Of a stretch of DNA of 64,000 nucleotides, positions 56,079-64,000 are shown in pieces (position 1 is the stretch's first letter; each line of letters starts with the position of its first letter). The stretch is taken from contig JAQYDG010000004.1 of assembly GCA_028724265.1 (NCBI GenBank), forward strand, positions 1 to 64,000, in the 5' to 3' direction. Under the pieces are notes generated by a model. That model saw only the letters and a list, made by a program, of their open reading frames with translations. It ran no database searches and had not been told where the DNA came from. This DNA is from Actinomycetaceae bacterium. GTDB lineage: Bacteria; Actinomycetota; Actinomycetes; Actinomycetales; Actinomycetaceae. The position numbers were made by a program, and so were the translations under genes.

Positions 56079-57626
56079 TCACGCCCGGTTGTTATACTCG
56101 GCAAGATACCTCTGGGCGTAGTCCGCATCTGTAGGACATTCGACATATTCGTTTCCTCGGGCACGCGTCGTCTCCACGCCCTTCGCAAGAGCCAATACAA
56201 CGTGTTTCCCTGGCCAGTCGAGAATGGCACGTCGAATACATTCACCACGATCGTACTCAATGGTGTACGGCACACTCATATGCGCAGCGAGGTCCGCTGC
56301 GATCGATTCGAACGGCTCGTTATAGTCGTCCTCTTCTGTGATAAACACATGTGAACAGTACTGTGACGCGACCTCTGGCAGGTCTTTACGCCGGTCGTAA
56401 GCCTTGCCACCAGCTGATCCGAAGACTGCAAGTAAGTCGTATCCCGGGTACTCATTCTGTGCACCGGACATCACCGCATCGAAACTGAGCCTATTGTGCG
56501 CATAATCGACGATAACAACGACCTTCCCGTCATCCGAGGTGAAGACTTCCATGCGTCCAGGCACGTGGACACGAGCGAGCCCTTGACGCACATAGCTTGC
56601 CGGGACATGCGTTGCAGCACTCAGCGCGATAGCACACAGTGCATTGCTCACATTAAAGGCACCAGCAAGATCGACGAAGTACTCACCAGAGTAGCTGGCA
56701 TCAATAGCTGCAGAAGTGTGCACCTGGAACCGGTATCCCCCTGCCTCGTGACGAATCGAGGAGGGATCGCAGTACATATCGGCCTCAGGCAGCATACCGT
56801 AGGTGGTGACGTCCGCTAATCTTTCACGCGCATAAGCCAACGTCCGCTGCGCGAGATCGGCGTCCAAATTAACAACGCCGCGGGAAGCATGATCAAAAAT
56901 CGAGAGCTTGGACGTGTAATAGTCTTCAAAATCCGGGTGTTCGGAGGGACTAATATGATCCTGCCCAATATTCGTAAAAGCAACAGCATCAAACGTCAGC
57001 CCATCCACGCGCCCGTATTTGAGAGCCTGCGAGCTTACTTCCATCACCATATGCTCGATGCCATGATGCTGCGCCTGGAAGAAGTGCTGATATATTTCGA
57101 GGGGCTCCGGCGTCGTCAGGTGTGATTCCTCTTCCTCGTCACCCGCATAATTCTTGATCGAGGACAATATCGCGGGGCCAGGCTTTCCTAATGCCGTCAG
57201 CCAAGCAGACTCGATAGCGCGCATCATATACGTTACTGTCGACTTTCCTTTGGTTCCCGTGATGCCGATTGCTGCTAACTTGTCGGTTGCATGGTCGTAA
57301 AAGAGCTGTCCAAGCAGCACGATGGCACGGTGAATATCCGTGACGAAAATCATCGGAACCTGCCCTGCAGCTTGGCTCATCTGGGGAGAATCCATCTGCT
57401 GGTCGATCACACACGCGAGAGCTCCGGCACTCACTGCGTCATGAAGAAAACGAGGCTGAAAATGTGCCCCTTTCACAATAAAGATGCTGCCAGGAACAAC
57501 TGTCCGCGAATCGTAGGTCACCATACTCACGGACTTCGCCATATCCACGTGGTCAGCGTTCTGAATCCGAAAAAGAATGCCTGCCTTGTCCAACGCTGAC
57601 ACGAAATCAGACACGACGTTACTCAT
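56079..57626 (-). CDS. murE: MurE-family UDP-MurNAc-tripeptide synthetase, Lys-type
   Basis: 515 aa from ATG 57626 (GAAGGA upstream). Mur ligase: substrate domain with VTYDSRTVVPGSIF near 34-47; ATP site GITGTKGKSTVTYM near 118-131; DHISPSEHPDFEDYY near 222-236 resembles streptococcal MurE rather than the DHLDYHG form of DAP enzymes. The DNPR motif of DAP-adding enzymes is replaced by DDYNEP near 430, arguing for L-lysine (or ornithine) addition. It is far from any dcw cluster, in an operon with an epimerase and an RpiR regulator. Could be the sole MurE or a second copy. Confidence 0.85.
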   Translation of the reverse strand: MSNVVSDFVSALDKAGILFRIQNADHVDMAKSVSMVTYDSRTVVPGSIFIVKGAHFQPRFLHDAVSAGALACVIDQQMDSPQMSQAAGQVPMIFVTDIHRAIVLLGQLFYDHATDKLAAIGITGTKGKSTVTYMMRAIESAWLTALGKPGPAILSSIKNYAGDEEEESHLTTPEPLEIYQHFFQAQHHGIEHMVMEVSSQALKYGRVDGLTFDAVAFTNIGQDHISPSEHPDFEDYYTSKLSIFDHASRGVVNLDADLAQRTLAYARERLADVTTYGMLPEADMYCDPSSIRHEAGGYRFQVHTSAAIDASYSGEYFVDLAGAFNVSNALCAIALSAATHVPASYVRQGLARVHVPGRMEVFTSDDGKVVVIVDYAHNRLSFDAVMSGAQNEYPGYDLLAVFGSAGGKAYDRRKDLPEVASQYCSHVFITEEDDYNEPFESIAADLAAHMSVPYTIEYDRGECIRRAILDWPGKHVVLALAKGVETTRARGNEYVECPTDADYAQRYLAEYNNRA

Positions 57627-57723
57627 CACGCACATCCTTCGCCACACAGGAGCCCGCTGCCCCGTTGAGAGGCACACGGCAGGTTCCCCGATTTACGATC
57701 TCTCTGAATGCACAGTACCACTG

Positions 57724-58761
57724 TTACTTTTCAGCGTGCGAAGCGCTCCCCTCACCCAGAGCCCGAATACCGAACGTAAACTGGAGTTCGTCATGTGGGG
57801 TGACGTACAGAAGATCTTCACCTGAACGGAACGCGTCGCCATGGGCAGATTCCGGCTCGACGGCAAGCACACGCCCCAATCCGGGGAATCCACTCCCATG
57901 CTCGGGCGACGCCGTGAAAACCTGAAGCCAGCGCGCCCAGCTGCCAGCCCACAGCTCTACACCGGTCTGCGGATCCTCCTGCTGCGTCAAACGCGCATGC
58001 ACACATCCATCCGCACCCAGGGACACACCGCCATAGGTGTGATCTTGCCAGACTCCGCGCATCGGCACTCCACTGGAGAGTCCAGGCATCACAACGTCTG
58101 ACGACTGAACCGGACCGGCAGGGACAGACCGTTGAGGATCCAGCGGAACATTGGTGCTGACAGGTAACGTCACAATAGTCTCATCAAGTGGAGCGCCCTG
58201 AGCAATCAGATAGGAATGAAAACCCCATGCAAACGGGACTCGGGCTTCGCCGTGATTGACAACTGTGAACGTGCAGGCCAGGCCGCTGCGGGCAGAAAGA
58301 TCCCACCGCACGGTGTACTCTATCGGCCACGGATAGCCAGGCTGAGCGGGAGTATCAAGATGAAAAATAACCGAGGACTCGGTGTGTTCAGCCACATCCC
58401 ACACAAAAGAACGAACGAAACCATGCAGGGCGGCGTGGCGCTCTTCATCAGTAATGGGAAGCTGAAACGCCTCTGAATCATGCACATAGCGCCCATCCGT
58501 CACGCGGCTTGGCCATGGCGCCAAAAACTGTCCCGCAGTCAGCGGTGCTTTCATTCCTCGGGGAAAGGGAGCAACAAGATCTTTTTCCTGAAATGTCAGC
58601 CCGCGCAGCGCAGCACCCACCGTAGAGAATTCTGCGGTGTACTCCCCGGAAGAAATGGCCACGGCATCATCGAAATCGAGGGGCTCCAGCGCAACATTGC
58701 CATTGGAATCTGGACGGTTGAGTGGCTGCGCAATTATTCGCGCCGCGTGAGAATCTGCCAT
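57724..58761 (-). CDS. aldose-1-epimerase-like protein (GalM fold)
   Basis: 345 aa. Mutarotase fold with HAALHGFVRSFVWD near 128-141, FAWGFHSYLIAQG near 193-205 (putative catalytic His) and VLAVEPESAHGDAF near 303-316 (putative catalytic Glu). Different from the other epimerase in the window at 38391. It lies between the RpiR regulator (25 bases upstream) and murE (97 bases downstream), suggesting work on a regulated sugar. Substrate unknown. Confidence 0.82.
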   Translation of the reverse strand: MADSHAARIIAQPLNRPDSNGNVALEPLDFDDAVAISSGEYTAEFSTVGAALRGLTFQEKDLVAPFPRGMKAPLTAGQFLAPWPSRVTDGRYVHDSEAFQLPITDEERHAALHGFVRSFVWDVAEHTESSVIFHLDTPAQPGYPWPIEYTVRWDLSARSGLACTFTVVNHGEARVPFAWGFHSYLIAQGAPLDETIVTLPVSTNVPLDPQRSVPAGPVQSSDVVMPGLSSGVPMRGVWQDHTYGGVSLGADGCVHARLTQQEDPQTGVELWAGSWARWLQVFTASPEHGSGFPGLGRVLAVEPESAHGDAFRSGEDLLYVTPHDELQFTFGIRALGEGSASHAEK

Positions 58762-58786
58762 GATCGCTCCTTATCGTTGCCGTGTT

Positions 58787-59812
58787 CTATTTTAGATGGT
58801 GAGAAGCGCCAAGAGTCCCAGAACGAGCCGAGGAGCGAGAATAGCCATGTGACACACCGCCTGATTTGCCAGTCGAGCTGGACTTCGATCCATGGGTGGG
58901 CAGGAGCGAAGCGAGGCCACCGGACTCAAAAAATCCAGAATTCGTCGCCGTTGTGGGTGAAATGTAGAGCCCAAGCTCATCGTCCACCGCACGAATCGCC
59001 TGCGATCGAGCTGTGGACTGTTCGTTTTCCATCGCGGCTGCAAGAGCCTCGAAAAAAACGAGGAACCCTACGCGCGAACTCATACGCCCTTGAAGAACCG
59101 ACGGAATGACGATCGTGTGATCAGCATAGGGAAGCAGTGGCGATGAGGCACGATTGGTGAGCAGCACAGACGTTGCACCCCGTTCGCGCATCAACTCCAA
59201 GGCGGCACGGGCAGCGAAACTCGATCGGTCAAAAGCAGAGACGAGCATAACAGACCGTTCGTCAGCGCCAACCAGTTCCGATCCCCTCAACGCCAGAGTT
59301 GGAATCAGAACCATATTATCCCTGTGATAATGCGCCATCGCGTAAAAATACATAATGAGTGACGCATCCCCAGCAGAGTTCACGAGATACAGCGTGCGGG
59401 TGGAATCACGAACCAAATCCACCACGGTTGCAAAATCGTCATCAGTGACCAGCGACGACATATCCTGCAGGTTCGTCATTGCGGCGTTCACACGCTGACG
59501 AAACATGGACGAGGCACCAGAAACACCATCGTGCTTTACCCTTCGATCTGCTGGAGAATCAAAGTTCTCTGCCACCTCGGCGCGAAGTTCCTGGGAGAAG
59601 GCACGGAAGTCTTTGTAGCCGAGCTTTCTGATATAGCGAAGAACAGAGGCCGTGGACGTATGCGCTGCCTGGCACACATCATCCAACTTATCGAATGCGA
59701 GCTGTGGGAAGCGGTCAATAAAGTACTGAGCAAGAGCTCTCTCCGTAGGTGTGGACGCATCCACGCGTGAGATACGCGAATAAAAGGAATCTCCATGCTC
59801 CAAGTCGGCCAT
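58787..59812 (-). CDS. RpiR/MurR-family transcriptional regulator
   Basis: 341 aa from ATG 59812 (AAGGAG upstream). N-terminal HTH_6 domain (about 1-80) with TPTERALAQYFIDRFPQLAF and STASVLRYIRKLGYKDF; C-terminal SIS domain (about 120-270) that should bind a phosphosugar: LYLVNSAGDASLIMYFYAMA and VMLVSAFDRSSFAARAALEL. The final ~45 residues are Ser/Gly/His-rich, an unusual tail. A promoter with an overlapping inverted repeat precedes it, so autoregulation is likely. Confidence 0.87.
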   Translation of the reverse strand: MADLEHGDSFYSRISRVDASTPTERALAQYFIDRFPQLAFDKLDDVCQAAHTSTASVLRYIRKLGYKDFRAFSQELRAEVAENFDSPADRRVKHDGVSGASSMFRQRVNAAMTNLQDMSSLVTDDDFATVVDLVRDSTRTLYLVNSAGDASLIMYFYAMAHYHRDNMVLIPTLALRGSELVGADERSVMLVSAFDRSSFAARAALELMRERGATSVLLTNRASSPLLPYADHTIVIPSVLQGRMSSRVGFLVFFEALAAAMENEQSTARSQAIRAVDDELGLYISPTTATNSGFFESGGLASLLPTHGSKSSSTGKSGGVSHGYSRSSARSGTLGASHHLK

Positions 59813-59827
59813 TATGTACTCCTTAGG

Positions 59828-59869
59828 TGTTAGTAACAACACTCTAACAAAGCGCATAAACATGCACAA
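59828..59869 (-). promoter_or_regulatory. promoter and operator of the RpiR gene
   Basis: On the minus strand: -35 TTGTGC (59869-59864), 17-base spacer, -10 TAGAGT (59846-59841). An inverted repeat TGTTAG-N10-CTAACA (59828-59849) covers the -10, a good position for repression. Confidence 0.65.
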
Positions 59870-59877
59870 CGTCTATC

Positions 59878-59909
59878 CTTTAAACTGACATGTCAGCACG
59901 GGATTAAAG
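59878..59909. repeat. nested palindromes between RNA methyltransferase and RpiR genes
   Basis: CTGACATGTCAG (59885-59896) is a perfect 12-base palindrome enclosed by CTTTAA and TTAAAG (59878-59883, 59904-59909). It lies upstream of the RpiR -35 and just after the RNA methyltransferase stop; operator or terminator role open. Confidence 0.45.
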
Positions 59910-59928
59910 TCAAGGTCTCGAGCAAGCC

Positions 59929-61314
59929 TCAGGCATCGCCTTTCGTCAACGACACCACGATCTCAGCATGCGGAGTGTTGGGAAACAGATCCTCCGCAAC
60001 AAAACTCCGCACCTGCCATCCAGCCTCGTGAAGTACCTGCAGATCCCTGGCACATGCTGCAATATCGCAGAATGCGATAACGAGCACTCTCCCTGCAACT
60101 GAAGCTAAAGCACGCGCCGCACGCGTTCCCAATCCGGAACGCGGAGGATCAGCGACAACAATATCTGCATGTAAACCGTGAAGAAAACGGGCATCAATAG
60201 ACGCATGCGATACATGAGCCCACGGAAACTCACGGAGATTTGCACGTGCGTGTGCCACGGCAGATCGAGACCCCTCCCACGTTCGCAGCCGCCCATTCGG
60301 CCCGATTGCTTGGGCAAGGGGTTGCGAGAAAAGCCCAGATCCTGCATAAAGTTCAATGACGTCCATACCGGCGAGAATCTCGGAGGCGGTACGCAGCGCA
60401 TCCATCTCCTCACGTACCGGAGCTATTCCCTCAGCTGCTGCCAGGGCACGGCACATATCGATGATGAGACGGGAAGGAGCCTCCCGATGCAGCTGCCAAA
60501 AATCAGAGGCACCCACGCCGTAGTGGAACTGCTGGGAGGAAAGAATAACTTCTTCCGCCACGTCCTGGCGGACGGGTCTACCAGCTAAGCTCAACACCTG
60601 GTTCCTGTTGATGACGACGCGTGGCTCATCCCCCGACGGCATCACGACGCGCACGCGATCACCGGGCTGCCACACCTGGCGCCACGACGGGGAGAAAACG
60701 TCCAGCCTCTCAGCGTCATCAGCGATAATAGGAAGACTGGTCAAGGGGTGAAGCTCATGTGAGAATGAATGCGTCATCGCTGGCCTACCAGCATCGTCAA
60801 TCACGAACTCTGCGCGGGTACGCGAATGCCATCCACGCTTTGCTGTATCACGCTCGCTCTGGTGAACATGAAGTGGAGCGCTATCTACGGTTGTGTCGAG
60901 ACCCTCGAGTAATCCATCCGTCTGAGCAACAGAGGCGACATGTTCCGCGAGCTGGCGTGACCCCATCCGAACGAGGGACTGGGCGAGCACATAGCCCTTC
61001 CACATCGCTTGAGCATCAAAACGGACATGCGATAATTCTGCCGCACCCACGCCTTCTGGGCCGGCATCTTCCCACGCTGGCTCGACCCGTGCAGGGTGCG
61101 GATGCTCGTGCACACGAACAACGTCACCGTAGGCCAGTTTGTTGCGCACGGCCTTCAGCGCCACCCGCACCGTCTCGCCAGGCAAACCAAAGCGGGCAAA
61201 AACTGTTCGCCCGTCCTCCTGGTGCCCTACCGCATAACCACCATTGGCGATATCAGTGAGCGTCAGCGTCACATCCTCGCCAAGATTCTGCCTATTCAAA
61301 GAAATCCTCGTCAT
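59929..61314 (-). CDS. TRAM-domain class I RNA (uracil-5) methyltransferase
   Basis: 461 aa. TrmA/RlmD family, cytoplasmic. N-terminal TRAM domain (about 10-70) with DIANGGYAVGHQEDGRTVFARFGLPGE; SAM-binding domain with MDVIELYAGSGLFSQPLA near 317-334; ADPPRSGLG near 389-397; catalytic cysteine probably in VIAFCDIAACARDL near 412-425. Target (tRNA or 23S rRNA) unknown. Syntenic with Rv2689c of M. tuberculosis. It overlaps the upstream APC permease gene by 23 bases. Confidence 0.87.
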   Translation of the reverse strand: MTRISLNRQNLGEDVTLTLTDIANGGYAVGHQEDGRTVFARFGLPGETVRVALKAVRNKLAYGDVVRVHEHPHPARVEPAWEDAGPEGVGAAELSHVRFDAQAMWKGYVLAQSLVRMGSRQLAEHVASVAQTDGLLEGLDTTVDSAPLHVHQSERDTAKRGWHSRTRAEFVIDDAGRPAMTHSFSHELHPLTSLPIIADDAERLDVFSPSWRQVWQPGDRVRVVMPSGDEPRVVINRNQVLSLAGRPVRQDVAEEVILSSQQFHYGVGASDFWQLHREAPSRLIIDMCRALAAAEGIAPVREEMDALRTASEILAGMDVIELYAGSGLFSQPLAQAIGPNGRLRTWEGSRSAVAHARANLREFPWAHVSHASIDARFLHGLHADIVVADPPRSGLGTRAARALASVAGRVLVIAFCDIAACARDLQVLHEAGWQVRSFVAEDLFPNTPHAEIVVSLTKGDA

Positions 61315-63082
61315 CTGTGCCCATCACATAGGGCACTTCCGCTATTACGACGCCCGGCTCCATTCGCAAATCCGCCACAAGTTTGCTCGACGAACGGCGC
61401 AGAGTGAAAAACGAACCGACACCTTCCCGAACAAGATGCGGGAGATAAACCACGACGATATCCGATGTGTGCTGAACCCGCAATGAGTGGACGTAGTCAA
61501 CGATGTGACCCCGCGTCGCACGCAGAGGTGTACCCAGAACCGTAAGATCGACCGGCAATGCTGCCCGGGCCCAGTCTTTTTTCAGTTGCGCAGTGCGCCG
61601 CTCATCGTAGTCCACTGTGAGAGCCATCAGCGTAGATAGACGCATGGAGCGCGCGAATGTAACAGTGCGCAGGGTCGGCGCATCCAGGCTCGACACCACG
61701 ATAACGCCGTGAACTCGCGTTGCAAGTGTCCGCCCTTGCTTCACATGCTGCGCCTGGAGCTGACTGAACATATGAACGCTAGAAGATCGAAATACAAGAA
61801 GGATCACCGAGGGAACACCCACGCCGATTGCGCCGATCAATGATGGGCGCGGATATGCCACGACGAACAACAGAAAAAATACTGCGGCAACCAGCGTGAA
61901 GGCGCCGAACCCGTATGCGGCACGAGACGCTGATCGACGAACCCTATGATCGGCTGACTCCTTGCGATCCGTGCGTGAACGGCCAAAGAGAGCCAGGGAG
62001 AGCAATACTACTGGGATTGCCACGGTAAAGACCAGCGCGTTGACTTCGGCTTGAGGCGTTGAAATCCACGCCGAGAGGGCAGCTGACAGCAAGACGATCA
62101 CAAGAACCGTCACCCTGCGCCACCTCTTATGATCGACGGAGACGAACCAGCGAGGAAGCACATCGTCCATCGCAAGCTGACGCAGCATACGGGGTAGTTC
62201 GTCATAGATCCCTAACACAAGGCAGCAGCAGGAGAACGCGAGCATCACAAGGACGAGGCGATACCATGACGTACCCAGCTGTGCGTGCGCCACCTCAAGG
62301 ATGGGCAGGGATGCCGGATGGCTGGTACCGCGCATGTTCACGGTGAAGTACAGGGTAAGAATCACGACGCACCCAAAAACCGCGAGTGCGCGGCCGATTC
62401 TCGTGGGATTCACGCGTCGATGGTGAAGCGATGCTGAGGACTGCTCCGAAAACATGAGCGTGACGGCAGAGGGAAAGAACCCCGCAAAAAATAATCGCAC
62501 AATCTTCGCGCGATCAATCCCCAGAACAACACTGTTGCTGGAAGAGGCGGGCTCGGTTGTTTCTGAGAAAAGGGCAGTCACCAGCACGATCACCAGACCC
62601 ACGAAGCCCACAAGCACCGCTACACGAACCAGACGATCCGGCACGCTGACGCCGAACAGTAGAGGAAGAGCGAGCACAAGGAGTATCACGAGGAGTACAC
62701 CGGTGCGAAAAGTCGGTATGCCAAACATTCGAATGCAACACAACGCGGCCACGGTGGCACCCAGAACAGCGAGGAGCGTAAATTCCATCACGCGTGCACA
62801 TGCAACGATGAGGGTCGAGATGCGTCCAATATATGTCGATACAAGCGCGTGCCCAGATCTGCGCGGCGCCAGGCGAGCCATCCACACGATCGCCACATAC
62901 ATCGATACTGCTGCACCACAACAGACAAGGGCAGAAAAGACTACTTCGTGCACATGATTCGCACCGCCCGCCGCATACACGATCACCTGCGGAGTCACTA
63001 CTGCCGCTACAAGCAGCGCAAGGCTCGCAACAGGCGTCGGCTCAACAAAAGAACGCTCAGCTACAGTTGAATCAGGATTCAT
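61292..63082 (-). CDS. APC-family permease with C-terminal cytoplasmic domain
   Basis: 596 aa from ATG 63082. About twelve membrane helices fill the first ~430 residues, then a ~160-residue soluble domain with alternating strands (HGVIVVSSLDAPTLRTVTFAR, DIVVVYLPHLVREG), as in the Rv2690c type. Substrate unknown. The two TrkA-type genes are divergent, as in M. tuberculosis (Rv2690c-ceoB-ceoC), so a link with K+ transport is suspected. An upstream in-frame start at 63136 is open but would abut the ceoB start. Confidence 0.83.
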   Translation of the reverse strand: MNPDSTVAERSFVEPTPVASLALLVAAVVTPQVIVYAAGGANHVHEVVFSALVCCGAAVSMYVAIVWMARLAPRRSGHALVSTYIGRISTLIVACARVMEFTLLAVLGATVAALCCIRMFGIPTFRTGVLLVILLVLALPLLFGVSVPDRLVRVAVLVGFVGLVIVLVTALFSETTEPASSSNSVVLGIDRAKIVRLFFAGFFPSAVTLMFSEQSSASLHHRRVNPTRIGRALAVFGCVVILTLYFTVNMRGTSHPASLPILEVAHAQLGTSWYRLVLVMLAFSCCCLVLGIYDELPRMLRQLAMDDVLPRWFVSVDHKRWRRVTVLVIVLLSAALSAWISTPQAEVNALVFTVAIPVVLLSLALFGRSRTDRKESADHRVRRSASRAAYGFGAFTLVAAVFFLLFVVAYPRPSLIGAIGVGVPSVILLVFRSSSVHMFSQLQAQHVKQGRTLATRVHGVIVVSSLDAPTLRTVTFARSMRLSTLMALTVDYDERRTAQLKKDWARAALPVDLTVLGTPLRATRGHIVDYVHSLRVQHTSDIVVVYLPHLVREGVGSFFTLRRSSSKLVADLRMEPGVVIAEVPYVMGTDDEDFFE

Positions 63083-63126
63083 CAGCTCAAGGCTACGCCC
63101 ACGCGGCAAAATGCGCTCACATCCGC

Positions 63127-63138
63127 TATCGTTCAAGT
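63127..63138 (+). promoter_or_regulatory. -10 element for leaderless trkA (ceoB-like) mRNA
   Basis: TATCGT, six bases (TCAAGT), then GTG 63139, with no Shine-Dalgarno. Confidence 0.5.
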
Positions 63139-63810
63139 GTGCACTACGTAATTATGGGATGCGGCCGCGTGGGATCCACGCTTGCAGCGAACCTTGCCGA
63201 TATGGGTCATTCCGTTGCTGTGATCGACAATAATCCAGAGTCATTTCGCCGGCTTCCTGAGGATTTTCCTGGTCAGCGAGTAACGGGAATGGGCTTCGAC
63301 CGCGATGCGCTTATCCAAGCAGGCATTGAGGAGGCTGTTGGATTCGCTGCTGTGTCCAACGGCGACAACAGTAACATTATCGCTGCCCGCGTTGTGCGTG
63401 AAACTTTCGGCTTGGATAACGTCGTGACGCGCATTTACGATCCCTCACGCGCAGCAGTGTATGAAAGACTCGGTATCGCCACCGTGCCGACTGTACGATG
63501 GACAGCCGATCAAGTGCTTCGGCACCTCATTCCGCTCGGTCCTCACTACGACTATGTGGATTCGGTCGCCCACATGACGTTGATCACGCCAGATATTGAT
63601 TCCTCGTGGTTCGGACACACCGTAGCAGATATTGAGGATGCGACGGACGCCAGGGTGGCGTATCTGACGAGGCTCGGACGTGGAATTATCGCCAGCGCGG
63701 ATCTTGTGGTGCAAGACGGTGATACGCTGCATCTGATCGCTGAACAAGATAAAGCTGGCGGCGTTGAGCATGTGCTTGTGAGGCCAGAACAAGAAGGTGA
63801 CGCATCATGA
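63139..63810 (+). CDS. TrkA-family K+ regulatory protein (CeoB-like)
   Basis: 223 aa. RCK N-terminal NAD-binding domain: HYVIMGCGRVGSTLAANLADMGHSV near 2-26; VTGMGFDRDALIQAGIE follows; a TrkA-C domain occupies about 135-223. It gates a K+ transporter in response to nucleotides. GTG 63139 is set by the leaderless pattern and family start. The next gene overlaps by four bases (ATGA). Confidence 0.9.
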   Translation: MHYVIMGCGRVGSTLAANLADMGHSVAVIDNNPESFRRLPEDFPGQRVTGMGFDRDALIQAGIEEAVGFAAVSNGDNSNIIAARVVRETFGLDNVVTRIYDPSRAAVYERLGIATVPTVRWTADQVLRHLIPLGPHYDYVDSVAHMTLITPDIDSSWFGHTVADIEDATDARVAYLTRLGRGIIASADLVVQDGDTLHLIAEQDKAGGVEHVLVRPEQEGDAS

Positions 63811-64000
63811 AGGTTTTGATTGTTGGTGCAGGTGCTGTTGGGCGTTCGGTTGCCCGCGAACTTGCCCATTCTGCTTCAGATGTGACGATTATCGATCAGA
63901 TGCCCGCTGCGATGAAAGTCTCCTCCGTTGCTGAAGCGGACTGGATTCTCGGTGATGCCTGCGAATTGCCGACCCTTGAACGTGCCGGCGCCGATTCCGC
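63807..64000 (+). CDS. second TrkA-family protein (CeoC-like), partial
   Basis: First 64 codons only; the gene runs past the window end. MKVLIVGAGAVGRSVARELAHSASDVTIIDQ is an RCK/TrkA-N nucleotide-binding start, and GDACELPTLERAGA fits the second strand region. ATG overlaps the preceding stop (ATGA). Pair corresponds to ceoB-ceoC of mycobacteria. Confidence 0.9.
   Translation, partial: MKVLIVGAGAVGRSVARELAHSASDVTIIDQMPAAMKVSSVAEADWILGDACELPTLERAGADS

Noticed and set aside
1-64000. CRISPR arrays, prophage, transposons or toxin-antitoxin pairs
   Set aside because: No repeat-spacer pattern, transposase, integrase or small paired toxin genes were seen on either strand.

Overview
The window is about 64 kb of chromosomal DNA from an actinobacterium, most likely of the Actinomycetaceae type (inference). 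GC is moderate by eye. GTG and TTG starts are common. There is a CIRCE/HrcA pair, an actinobacteria-type DUF3097 gene, and several gene orders known from Mycobacterium and relatives: infC-rpmI-rplT-tsnR; hrcA-dnaJ-rsmE-phoH-ybeY-corC-era-recO-uppS; RNA methyltransferase/APC permease divergent from ceoB-ceoC; leuS-comEA-comEC-holA. No rRNA, tRNA, CRISPR array, prophage or insertion sequence was recognised. The first ~88 bases are homopolymer-rich and look like a poor contig end.

Layout. 0.2-4.8 kb: a minus-strand porG-porA-porB operon for a pyruvate:acceptor oxidoreductase, ending in a GltD-like flavoprotein fused to ferredoxin-type clusters. 4.9-7.4 kb: infC-rpmI-rplT, a terminator, then a SpoU rRNA methyltransferase. 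7.5-10 kb: an SseB-domain protein, an unknown acidic-tailed protein and a VIT/CCC1 metal transporter. 10-19.2 kb: the long heat-shock, translation and ribosome-maturation operon led by hrcA, with a CIRCE operator. 19.3-26.9 kb: DUF3097, two NAD(P)-dependent reductases, an M3 peptidase, hemW and trmB. 26.9-34.6 kb: lepA, a PH-domain membrane protein, rpsT, pntAB and holA. 34.8-42.5 kb: comEC, comEA, an aldose epimerase and leuS. 42.6-45.5 kb: HIT protein, VKOR, HAD phosphatase and deoD. 45.6-48.9 kb: a SAM riboswitch and the methionine ABC transporter metN-metI-metQ. 49.2-56 kb: pyruvate oxidase, butanediol dehydrogenase, phosphate transporter with a small partner, and a CapA-like lipoprotein. 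56-60 kb: an RpiR/MurR regulator, an aldose-epimerase-like protein and a stand-alone Lys-type MurE. 60-64 kb: RNA methyltransferase, APC permease and two TrkA proteins, the last cut by the window end.

Metabolically, pyruvate can go to acetyl-CoA through the Fe-S oxidoreductase or to acetyl phosphate and H2O2 through pyruvate oxidase. A zinc alcohol dehydrogenase and PntAB suggest fermentative redox balancing. Competence, cell-wall and translation functions fill most of the rest.

The most interesting signals are regulatory: an ATC start for infC; a SAM-I-like aptamer with no visible P4 arm whose P1 helix reaches the metN ribosome binding site; six genes whose start codon lies exactly six bases after a -10-like hexamer (leaderless transcripts); several perfect palindromes and tandem repeats upstream of metabolic genes; and a self-contained murR-epimerase-murE cluster with an operator overlapping its promoter. 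Nothing in the window is clearly a novel defence or biosynthetic system.
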